Of a stretch of DNA of 39,596 bases, positions 12,549 to 20,739 are shown piece after piece. The position numbers and the translations under genes are program-made. The notes beneath the pieces are model-generated. The model had not been told where the DNA came from and ran no database searches. It saw nothing but the letters and a program-made list of their open reading frames with translations. Positions within the stretch are counted from its first letter, which is position 1, and each line of letters starts with the position of its first letter. The DNA is from Candidatus Nealsoniibacteriota bacterium (GTDB taxonomy: Bacteria > Patescibacteriota > Minisyncoccia > Minisyncoccales > GWA2-38-27), in contig JAUWWC010000005.1 in the NCBI GenBank assembly GCA_030617105.1, positions 1 through 39,596 of the forward strand, read 5' to 3'.

Positions 12549-13427
12549 ATGAAAAAGATATTCTTAGGAATTTTGCTTGGAGTAACTGTTTTAGCGATTT
12601 CTGGTATAGTCGCTGCAGCAATGCTTATTCCAGCAAGCGAACGGGCAAGAGAGAAATCAAAAGCAGATAATGCGCCAGTAATAGAGAGAGTAAAGGAGCA
12701 TAAGGAGCATCTTGTTTTGACCACTCCTGGTTTAGAAAAGATTGTTTTGATACATTTTGCAAAGCCTACATGCAATAATAATGAAATTTGTGAGCCAGAG
12801 CTCGGAGAAAATCCAAGTTGTGCTGACTGTAAAAATGGTGAAGAAGAACCTGAATCAACATGCTATGCATTCTTAGGAGCAAAATGGAAAGATTTACCAG
12901 TGGATTATGTTATAGACCCAATATTTTCTTCAGAAAAGAATCCAAATGGACTTCCAGAAGAGTTCGTTGTTAGTGCAATCTCAACAGGAGCAGAAGAATG
13001 GGATTCTCATACAATTGCAGAACTTTTCAATGATAGTTATGAAGTTGTTTCTGATGGAAGCTGGGATAGTGATGCTCCAGACGGCAGAAATGAATTGCTA
13101 TTTGGAGATTATCCCCAAGAGGGGGTAATTGCAGTAGCAATAGTATGGGGATATTTTAGAGGAAGACCAAGCAATAGGAGAATAGTTGAATTTGATATAA
13201 TGTTTGATACTGATTGGGTTTGGGGAGATGCAAGTATAAATTCAGCAGTAATGGATTTACGGAATATAGCAACTCATGAGCTCGGACATGGTGCTGGTTT
13301 AGATGATTTATATGAGACAGCTTGTCTGGATGAAACAATGTATGGTTATTCTGGTTATGGAGAAATAAAGAAAAGAGGTTTGAACACCGGTGATATTATC
13401 GGAATCCAAGAACTATACGGATTATGA
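12549..13427 (+). CDS. Matrixin-like secreted zinc metalloprotease
   Basis: The 292-residue protein has an N-terminal hydrophobic signal or anchor (about 5-27), a Cys-rich stretch (CNNNEICEPE to CADC) and a metalloprotease domain. The zinc site is THELGHGAGLDDLY from H243: HExxHxxGxxD, with Asp where matrixins have the third His, as in snapalysin-like enzymes. A Met follows in DETMYGYS, fitting the Met-turn. The WDSHTIAELF region and the GDIIGIQELYGL end are typical of this fold. It would cleave proteins outside the cell. Its stop overlaps the next start as ATGA, so it is translationally coupled to the DUF5667 gene. Confidence 0.88.
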   Translation: MKKIFLGILLGVTVLAISGIVAAAMLIPASERAREKSKADNAPVIERVKEHKEHLVLTTPGLEKIVLIHFAKPTCNNNEICEPELGENPSCADCKNGEEEPESTCYAFLGAKWKDLPVDYVIDPIFSSEKNPNGLPEEFVVSAISTGAEEWDSHTIAELFNDSYEVVSDGSWDSDAPDGRNELLFGDYPQEGVIAVAIVWGYFRGRPSNRRIVEFDIMFDTDWVWGDASINSAVMDLRNIATHELGHGAGLDDLYETACLDETMYGYSGYGEIKKRGLNTGDIIGIQELYGL

Positions 13428-15214
13428 GAAAAATATCTTTAATAGTAGTTTCATTGGTTTTGATTGGTTTTGTCGGGGGAGTTTTAGCCCAGGAAGTTGA
13501 GCTTTCAGACCCAGGCCTTACCCCTGATAGTCCATTCTACTTTTTGGAGATAATTTCAGAAGGGATTGGCACCTTCTTCACCTTTGGCGACCTTAAAAAA
13601 GCAGAGAGATATGCTGAACTTGCTGAAGAAAGAATTGCTGAGGTAAAAGCTGTTGTGGATAAAGGAAAACCAGAAGCAGCAGAAAAAGCTCTTAAAAGAT
13701 ATGAAGACCAATTAAGAAAAGCTTTAGCTCGAGCCGAAAGGGCAAGAATTAAAGGAGAGAGCATTGCCGAAGTTACTGAAGTTATAGCTGAAGGCGCCAA
13801 CAAGCATGTTCTGGTATTAGAAGAAGTATTGGACAAAGTGCCGGAAGAAGCAAAAGAAGCTGTAAAGAAAGCAAAAGAAGTTTCTATGAATGAACAGAAA
13901 AATGCTTTAAGAGCATTATCTACAGAAAACCCAGAAAAAGCTACTGAAATTAATCTAAAAGCAGCCGAAGCCAGATTAAATAGAGCCAAAGCAAAAGCAG
14001 AAGAAGGTGAAATCGAAGAAGTAGAAGAGGCCTTAAAGGAATTTGAGGACCAGTATAAATTCGGAGAAGAAATCTCTCAAATTGCTCAAGGATTAGGCAA
14101 AGACACAACTACTGTGGAACAATTAGTTGGAGAAGCAACTTCTATTCATTTGGAAGTTTTAGCTGATGTCTATGAAAAAGTTCCTGAACAGGCAAAACCA
14201 GCCATTGAGAATGCAATGGAAGTTTCGGCAAAAGGGCATCAAAAGGCAGTGGAGGCATTGAAAGAGAAAGATGCTTTAGGTGAGATTCCAGAGGAAATCC
14301 CTATGCCAGATAAAGTTCCAGAAGAAGTAGAGGAAAAGATTCAGGAAAAGATTAAAGAGGGAAAAGAAAAAGGGAAAGGAAAAGGAGAAGAACTTCCTTC
14401 TGTCTGGACAAGAGAGGGAGTGTTAATCCCTGGTGGTTACTGCGATCCAGAAGTTGTAAAATTACCTGATGGCAGATATAGGATGTATTACGGTTTAGAC
14501 CCGCGAACTTATCCTGAGGTTGCTATTATTAGTGCTGTCTCCTCAGGTGGTCTAAATTGGATCCCTGAATCAGGAATTCGTATATCTGGAGAAGCTATGC
14601 CTGCTATGCCTTCAGTAATTGAGCTGCCGGATGGCCGCTGGCGAATGTATTATTCTTCAGGAGGCATACAGTCTGCTATTTCTGATGATGGACTCAATTT
14701 TCAACAAGAAGGTCTTCAGCTAGCAAATTATGGTGATATTGTAGTCAGGAGCAGCACTGTAATTAGACTAGATGATGGAAGATATAGAATGTATTATTGC
14801 GAAGGCAAACAGCAACCCACTTGGCCAGTTCAAGTAAAAAGCGCAATATCTTCTGATGGATTGAGCTGGGAGATAGAACCAGGAATTAGAATAGATGGTT
14901 CAAAATCACCATTTTATGGGCATATCGATGGTCCGGATATAGTAAAACTTTCTGATGGCAGTTTCCGACTTTATTTTTGGTCAGGAAGCCCAAAACAAGA
15001 GAAAGAGAGGACAGGAGGGGTTTATATAACCGACTCAGTTGACGGCTTAAACTTTTCAAATATAACTCTTATTTTCGGAAGATTTACTGATGAAGAAGGA
15101 AGGAAAATACTCCCTGCTGATTCTTCAGTGGTCAAAATAGAAGAAGGTTGGAGAATGTATTGTGGTTCTGATTATGGGATATGGAGTGCAATAATTGCTA
15201 ATTTATTGCCCTAA
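13424..15214 (+). CDS. Secreted DUF5667 plus five-bladed beta-propeller protein
   Basis: The 596-residue protein has a signal peptide (to about VLAQ, residue 23). Residues 30-280 are helical and hold two DUF5667-like copies, each opening with a LxPDSPFYF-type or related segment and the AERYAELAEERIAEVK helix. A Lys/Glu linker leads to residues 325-596, a beta-propeller with repeated VVKLPDGRYRMYYG and SAISSDGLNW units, as in GH43/sialidase-like folds. I see no clear catalytic triad, so it may bind glycans rather than cleave them. The propeller is duplicated in the next gene. DUF5667 proteins are common exported proteins in CPR genomes. Confidence 0.82.
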   Translation: MRKISLIVVSLVLIGFVGGVLAQEVELSDPGLTPDSPFYFLEIISEGIGTFFTFGDLKKAERYAELAEERIAEVKAVVDKGKPEAAEKALKRYEDQLRKALARAERARIKGESIAEVTEVIAEGANKHVLVLEEVLDKVPEEAKEAVKKAKEVSMNEQKNALRALSTENPEKATEINLKAAEARLNRAKAKAEEGEIEEVEEALKEFEDQYKFGEEISQIAQGLGKDTTTVEQLVGEATSIHLEVLADVYEKVPEQAKPAIENAMEVSAKGHQKAVEALKEKDALGEIPEEIPMPDKVPEEVEEKIQEKIKEGKEKGKGKGEELPSVWTREGVLIPGGYCDPEVVKLPDGRYRMYYGLDPRTYPEVAIISAVSSGGLNWIPESGIRISGEAMPAMPSVIELPDGRWRMYYSSGGIQSAISDDGLNFQQEGLQLANYGDIVVRSSTVIRLDDGRYRMYYCEGKQQPTWPVQVKSAISSDGLSWEIEPGIRIDGSKSPFYGHIDGPDIVKLSDGSFRLYFWSGSPKQEKERTGGVYITDSVDGLNFSNITLIFGRFTDEEGRKILPADSSVVKIEEGWRMYCGSDYGIWSAIIANLLP

Positions 15215-16294
15215 ATGAAAACTAAAGTTTTAATTATCTTGATGGTTTTGATTGCCCTGGGCGTGGGAGGGTTTTTTGTTTATAAGAATGTTATTGCTCC
15301 CGAAGCAGAGGTTGAGGTTCTTCCTAAAGAAGAGGCCGAAGTTCCTCTGGTGGTTGAAGAGGAATTAGAAAAAGAGGAGGCGCCTGAGGAGAAAGAGGAA
15401 AAAGTGACGGAGGAGGAAGAACAACCCGAGAAGGAGGAAGAAGAAAAACTTCCTTCTGTTTGGACAATAGAGGGAGTGGTAATCCCTGGTGGTTACTGCG
15501 ATGCAGAAGTTGTAAAATTACCTGATGAAAGATACAGGATGTATTATGGTTTAGACCCGCGAACCTATCCTGAAAACATAAATATCGTTAGCGCTGTCTC
15601 TTCGGATGGTCTAAATTGGACTCCTGAGCCAGGGACTCGTCTTTCCGAAGGATTCAACTATGCTATGCCTTCAGTAATTGAGCTGTTGGATGGCCGCTGG
15701 CGAATGTATTATAATTCAGGTGGCATACAGTCTGCTGTTTCTGATGACGGGCTCAATTTTCAAACCGAGGGTCTCCGGTTAGCAACTAATCTTGTGGGTC
15801 CTACTGTAATTAGATTAGATGATGGAACATATAGAATGTATTTGCAGGATTGTGGCGAAGAAGTTGCTTTCCCTACTCCTCCTGCATGTCAAATAAAAAG
15901 CGCAATATCTTCTGATGGATTTAACTGGGACATGGAACCAGGAATCAGATTAGATGGTACAAAACCACCATTTTATGGTGCATTTATTAGTACCCCAAGT
16001 ATAGTAAAACTTTCTGACGGCAGTTTCCGGCTTTATTTTTTGGCAGGAAGTGAAAAATTGGATAAGGAGGGGATGGAGGGGATTTACAGCACCGATTCAA
16101 TCAATGGCCTAAGCTTTTCAAACATAACTTTTCTTTTTGGAAAATATATTGATGAGGAAGGAAGGGAAATAGGTACTGCTGATCCTTGTGCGGTTAAAAT
16201 AGAAGGAGGATGGAGAATATATTATGCTTCTGATTGTGGGCCTTATAGCACCGGCATTTCTAGCGCAGTCAGGGGAGCAATAAATAATGAGTGA
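15215..16294 (+). CDS. Membrane-anchored beta-propeller protein, paralogue of the previous gene
   Basis: The 359-residue protein starts directly after the previous stop. It has an anchor helix (about 5-25), a long Glu/Lys stalk, and a propeller from about residue 80 that matches the one in the preceding protein almost residue for residue at its start (LPSVWTxEGV, IPGGYCD, YYGLDPRTYPE). The DNA also matches closely there, so the duplication is fairly recent. Unlike its partner it has no DUF5667 region. It is probably surface-exposed and carbohydrate-binding by fold; an enzymatic role is not shown. Confidence 0.82.
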   Translation: MKTKVLIILMVLIALGVGGFFVYKNVIAPEAEVEVLPKEEAEVPLVVEEELEKEEAPEEKEEKVTEEEEQPEKEEEEKLPSVWTIEGVVIPGGYCDAEVVKLPDERYRMYYGLDPRTYPENINIVSAVSSDGLNWTPEPGTRLSEGFNYAMPSVIELLDGRWRMYYNSGGIQSAVSDDGLNFQTEGLRLATNLVGPTVIRLDDGTYRMYLQDCGEEVAFPTPPACQIKSAISSDGFNWDMEPGIRLDGTKPPFYGAFISTPSIVKLSDGSFRLYFLAGSEKLDKEGMEGIYSTDSINGLSFSNITFLFGKYIDEEGREIGTADPCAVKIEGGWRIYYASDCGPYSTGISSAVRGAINNE

Positions 16295-16301
16295 TTAAAA
16301 A

Positions 16302-16328
16302 ATGAAAACTAAAATTTTAATCATTTAA
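16302..16328 (+). pseudogene. Start-codon fossil of a third propeller-gene copy
   Basis: ATGAAAACTAAAATTTTAAT encodes MKTKILII and a stop. It matches the first codons of the gene at 15215 (MKTKVLII). It sits 7 nt after that gene's stop and looks like the remains of another tandem copy. Confidence 0.45.
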
Positions 16329-16330
16329 TT

Positions 16331-16338
16331 AAAGGTCG
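16331..16338 (+). promoter_or_regulatory. AAAGGTCG motif upstream of the gene at 16378
   Basis: It ends 39 nt before the start; TAAATA lies just before the ATG. Confidence 0.45.
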
Positions 16339-16377
16339 AGATACAAAGATAATTAAAAATTCACCCGGGTAAATATT

Positions 16378-17256
<879 letters not shown>

Positions 17257-17269
17257 AATCTAAAAAAAC

Positions 17270-18694
17270 ATGAAAAAAGCATATTTTTTAGCTAGTTTTT
17301 TGGTTTTGACTTTTCCTGTTTTGGCTTTTGCTGACGGGGGAATGATTCCCTGGCCCCCAGAAGTTGAATTAGACCAGTCAGCCCAGAACGCAATTATTGG
17401 CTGGAACACACAAGAAGAAATAATAATCCTTTCCATTGATTTAGAAAGTTCTGTTTCTTCTACTGTTTTAAGGATTATTCCTTTGCCTGCTGAACCTTCT
17501 GAGATTAAAGAAGGAAGTTTTGAATCTTTTGAGGATTTAACAGCAATTATGAATGAAAAACTAGAAAGAGGAGACTGGAAATACTTGGGCGAGGGAGAGG
17601 CAATGGCGCCAGGCGATGAGGCCGGAGTAGAGATTGTTTTTCAGGAACAAATCGGAGCCCACGATATTACAGTGGTTAAAGTTAATGATTTAGATTATTT
17701 TTTAAACTGGGTGCAGGATTTTACTGTGAATAAAGGGTTTGCCCAGAAAGAAGTTTCTTCTGAGTTTAGAAATGGAGTTGAGAATTATTTGAAAAAGGAT
17801 ATAAAATACTTTGTTTTTGATGTTATTGAAACAGGTCAGGAGAAAGAAAGCGTAAAGCCATTAATTTATCGCTTTAAAAGTGATTATCTTTATTACCCGA
17901 TTTTAATTAGCGGGATTTCTGAGATTAGTGAGAGTTTTACTGAGCTTAATTTATTTTTAGTTACAAAACAGGAAGTCAATTTAGATTATTTTCCTTATAG
18001 TTACTATAGCGATAGTTGGTTCAACGACTATAGTATAGAACTAACCGAAACTGAATTAGAACAAGTTTCTCAAGATTTAGCTGATTTATTTGATCAAAAA
18101 GTCAGAGTAACCCAAGCATATGTTTATAGCCGGCTCAGCGATTTAGAAAACGATATGATGTTATTCCCTTCTTATTTATGGGATAGAAACTTAACTGTTG
18201 GCAGCCAGGGAAAAGATGTAAAAGCATTACAGCAAGTATTAATAAATGATGGATTCTGGAGGTCTGAATATGAAGCTACTGGATATTTTGGTCCTGTTAC
18301 CAGGCAGTCCTTGATAAGATTTCAGGAAGAATATAGATGGGATATTTTAGAACCATTTGGTTTGGAAAAAGGAACTGGTTATTTCGGGCCTCAAACTCAG
18401 GATTATTTTAAAAACATATCTTTATCAGTTACAGAAGAAGAAAAAGCAACCTTTGACAAGAATCTGGGCTTGGGAATGAGCGGAGATGATGTTAAGGCCT
18501 TGCAGGAGATATTAATAAGCGAAGGAGTTTGGGAATCAGAGGTTGGAGCTACTGGATATTTTGGTTCAATTACCAAATTAGCTGTGATTAAATATCAGGA
18601 AAAATACGCTTCAGAAATTCTTGAACCATTAGGATTAACAAAAGGAACTGGCTTTGTCGGTTCTTCCACCCGCGCTCATTTGGAAAGCAGATAA
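17270..18694 (+). CDS. Secreted DUF2330-like protein with two peptidoglycan-binding domains
   Basis: The 474-residue protein has a signal peptide ending near AFA (residue 21). The N-terminal 250 residues resemble DUF2330 proteins: DGGMIPWPP, then a QNAIIGWN and IPLPAEPSEIK pattern. The C-terminus has two PG_binding_1 repeats, each with G-x-DVKALQ(Q/E)-ILI-x-(D/E)G-W, ATGYFG-x-(V/I)T and a final GTG(Y/F)xG unit, at about 310-385 and 397-474. These helical repeats bind the cell wall, so the protein is likely wall-attached. The role of DUF2330 is unknown. The two repeats resemble each other strongly, suggesting internal duplication. Confidence 0.85.
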   Translation: MKKAYFLASFLVLTFPVLAFADGGMIPWPPEVELDQSAQNAIIGWNTQEEIIILSIDLESSVSSTVLRIIPLPAEPSEIKEGSFESFEDLTAIMNEKLERGDWKYLGEGEAMAPGDEAGVEIVFQEQIGAHDITVVKVNDLDYFLNWVQDFTVNKGFAQKEVSSEFRNGVENYLKKDIKYFVFDVIETGQEKESVKPLIYRFKSDYLYYPILISGISEISESFTELNLFLVTKQEVNLDYFPYSYYSDSWFNDYSIELTETELEQVSQDLADLFDQKVRVTQAYVYSRLSDLENDMMLFPSYLWDRNLTVGSQGKDVKALQQVLINDGFWRSEYEATGYFGPVTRQSLIRFQEEYRWDILEPFGLEKGTGYFGPQTQDYFKNISLSVTEEEKATFDKNLGLGMSGDDVKALQEILISEGVWESEVGATGYFGSITKLAVIKYQEKYASEILEPLGLTKGTGFVGSSTRAHLESR

Positions 18695-18703
18695 TTTTAA
18701 ATT

Positions 18704-19081
18704 ATGAAAAAAACAACGTTATTTGTTATAATTTTATTATTAATGACTTTAGTTTTGATTGGGGGAGGGTGTTTTGAGAAGCCGAAACCCGAAGTTGAAG
18801 ATGAACCTGAAACCGGGATTGAACCTAAGCAGTCAGTTACAGGTTCAAGTTTTGAAACAGCTATTGTTATTGAAGCAGATAATACTGAGCAGGGAATTGT
18901 CAAAGAATATGAATGGTTGGCTTCCAATGCTTGTTTGGATAAAGATGGTGTGAGGGACCGGGAAATGCAGGAATTTCGGGAGTATAAAGGTCATAAGTAT
19001 GACTTGATGTATATGCTTTGCAACAATGGCGAGAAAGAAGTTTATTATTTCCAAATAGATAGCTTTTTTGGTAAGTGGTAA
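18704..19081 (+). CDS. Predicted lipoprotein, unknown function
   Basis: The 125-residue protein has a lipoprotein-type signal, MKKTTLFV then LVLIGGGC, with the lipid Cys at residue 23. Of the seven lipoproteins here this one is closest to the ordinary lipobox (Gly before Cys). The mature part is an acidic Pro/Glu linker then a small domain with two more cysteines (ASNACLDKD, MYMLCNNG), probably paired. It sits directly upstream of lspA, whose product would process it. Confidence 0.75.
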   Translation: MKKTTLFVIILLLMTLVLIGGGCFEKPKPEVEDEPETGIEPKQSVTGSSFETAIVIEADNTEQGIVKEYEWLASNACLDKDGVRDREMQEFREYKGHKYDLMYMLCNNGEKEVYYFQIDSFFGKW

Positions 19082-19088
19082 TGAAAGA

Positions 19089-19517
19089 ATGAGAACTAAG
19101 ATTCTAATATCTTTTGGTTTAGGTTTGATAGTTTTGGACAGATTAAGTAAATGGTTTGTTTTGAAAAACCCTGATTTATATTCAGGAAGATTTATTGAAT
19201 TAAAATTATTTAAGAATTCAGATTTATACTTTATTCCTTTAAATCCAATCTTTCTTAATTTGATAATTGGAGCAGTATTATTACTGCTTGTTTTTTTGTT
19301 CTTTAAAACTTTAAAACAAGGAAGCTTTTTATTAACACTTGGTTTTTCTTTGATTATTTTAGCAGGATTAAGCAACTTTTTTGACCGGCTATATTTCGGC
19401 TATGTCATTGACTGGATAAGAATCTTTATCCTCCCGATTTCTATTTTTAACGTAGCTGACGTAATGATCATCGGAGGAATCATATGCCTTATTTTTCATT
19501 TGATAAAATCCAAATAG
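19089..19517 (+). CDS. lspA: Lipoprotein signal peptidase (signal peptidase II)
   Basis: The 142-residue, four-helix membrane protein has the LspA hallmarks: D17-R-L-S-K21 in helix 1, N96-x-x-D99-R100 with GYVID108, and FN121-V-A-D124. D108 and D124 correspond to the catalytic aspartates. The family's usual NxGAAF motif after helix 1 is replaced by KNSDLYF: the Asn (N43) remains but the Gly-Ala-Ala is lost. That region shapes the substrate pocket. The enzyme removes signal peptides from prolipoproteins after lipid attachment. I choose ATG 19089 over the TTG at 19068 because the latter lies inside the previous gene. The 3' end overlaps lgt by 34 nt. Confidence 0.9.
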   Translation: MRTKILISFGLGLIVLDRLSKWFVLKNPDLYSGRFIELKLFKNSDLYFIPLNPIFLNLIIGAVLLLLVFLFFKTLKQGSFLLTLGFSLIILAGLSNFFDRLYFGYVIDWIRIFILPISIFNVADVMIIGGIICLIFHLIKSK

Positions 19518-20263
19518 GACCGATTATTCTTTATGTCTGGGGCGCATTCCTGGCTTTAGCTTTTTTATATGCCTTGTTTTTTGTTTTGGGAAAGGCAAAA
19601 AAAGAGGGGATTGATAAAGAATTAATTATTAGTTCTTTTTCCTGGTTAATAATCGGCGCAATTATTGGAGCAAGATTGGGCTATGTTCTTCAATTTTCAG
19701 ATTATTATTTTTCAAGGCCAGTTGAAATTCTGAAAATATGGCAAGGAGGAATGTGTTTTCACGGCGGCCTTTTTGGATTACTGATTGCTGCTGTTATTTA
19801 TGCAAAATTTGCCAAGGTTGGCTCAAGGTTATTTTTGCAAATAGCAGATTTAGCTGTTTTAGCAGCTCCTATATCTATTGCTATTGCCAGAATCGGCTGT
19901 TCCTTAGTTAATGATCATCAAGGAGCAGAAACATCTTTAGCTTGGGGAATTGTGTGGCCAGATGGAACAATCAGGCATCCAGTAGCTGAATATTTAATTA
20001 TCAGCGCTTTAATTTTGTATTTAATTCTAAGATTTTTAAGACCAAAATTTAAACAACCAGGCCAGTTATTTATTGCCTTTCTTTTTTTATACTCTCTTTC
20101 CCGCTTTTTCTTGGATTTCACCCGTTCTTTTGGCACTCTTTTGTCTGATCCCCGTTATTGGGGGTTATCCACAGCCCAATGGTTATCTTTGGCAATAATT
20201 TTAGGTATAATGATAAAAAAGGTTTTTTTCAAAAAAAGGTCGGAACTTAGCATAAAATACTAA
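19484..20263 (+). CDS. lgt: Prolipoprotein diacylglyceryl transferase
   Basis: The 259-residue polytopic protein matches Lgt in length and motifs: GARLGYV after helix 2, CFHGGLFGL (the HGG signature), ARIGCSLVNDHQG (corresponding to GRxGNFxNxExxG, with N to C and E to H changes), HPVAEY, FFLDFTRSF and a final STAQWLS. It attaches diacylglycerol to the lipobox Cys of prolipoproteins in the membrane, the step before LspA. The start has a good GGAGG ribosome site 6 nt upstream, within lspA, unlike most neighbours. With lspA it forms a maturation pair inside a cluster of lipoprotein genes. Confidence 0.93.
   Translation: MPYFSFDKIQIGPIILYVWGAFLALAFLYALFFVLGKAKKEGIDKELIISSFSWLIIGAIIGARLGYVLQFSDYYFSRPVEILKIWQGGMCFHGGLFGLLIAAVIYAKFAKVGSRLFLQIADLAVLAAPISIAIARIGCSLVNDHQGAETSLAWGIVWPDGTIRHPVAEYLIISALILYLILRFLRPKFKQPGQLFIAFLFLYSLSRFFLDFTRSFGTLLSDPRYWGLSTAQWLSLAIILGIMIKKVFFKKRSELSIKY
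20235..20242 (+). promoter_or_regulatory. AAAGGTCG motif within the end of lgt
   Basis: It lies inside the last codons of lgt and ends 31 nt before the next ATG at 20274. TAAATT follows at 18 nt, 7 nt before the ATG. Confidence 0.45.
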
Positions 20264-20273
20264 ATTATTTATT

Positions 20274-20720
20274 ATGAAAAAAACAAAATTTTTTATTCTA
20301 TTTTCACTTTTAGCGGTTTTGGTTTTAATTGGAGCAATGTGTACAAAAAGTCCTGAAGCCTTTTATAAGAAACTTTGCAACACTTCTATAGATTTTTCAG
20401 AAGAGCTGGAGGATGTTCTTGATCAAGAGTTTTATTTGACAGAAACAGAAGAGGATTTAGACGATTGTATTGATGATATGATTGAACAAGAAGAAGATTT
20501 ATATGATGAATGCATGGACGAGGAGGATGATGAGGACATATGTGATGAAGCGATTGAAAACTACAGGTTAAGCATAGGAAGCTTTCTTACTCGTCAAGGA
20601 TGTTTGATTATTTACACTTCTTATTGCTCTATGCATCAAGCAACCGGGGACTATGAGGATTTTAATGAATGCGTGGACGACGTAAACGGGCTCTGTAAAA
20701 CACTTCCAAGATCATTTTAG
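20274..20720 (+). CDS. Cys-rich acidic predicted lipoprotein
   Basis: The 148-residue protein has the cluster's shared signal, MKKTKFF to LVLIGAMC, with Met just before the lipid Cys (residue 23). The mature part is very acidic (runs such as EEDLDD and DEEDDED) and holds eight further Cys, several spaced in helices (C-x(8-17)-C), likely forming disulphides. The pattern suggests a small helical Cys-stabilised domain. Family not recognised. It follows lgt by 10 nt. Confidence 0.72.
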   Translation: MKKTKFFILFSLLAVLVLIGAMCTKSPEAFYKKLCNTSIDFSEELEDVLDQEFYLTETEEDLDDCIDDMIEQEEDLYDECMDEEDDEDICDEAIENYRLSIGSFLTRQGCLIIYTSYCSMHQATGDYEDFNECVDDVNGLCKTLPRSF

Positions 20721-20739
20721 AAATTAGAAACTAAAGATT

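Noticed and set aside
13537-13989. A 150-codon minus-strand ORF
   Set aside because: It is the antisense shadow of the helical Ala/Glu/Lys-rich DUF5667 region.
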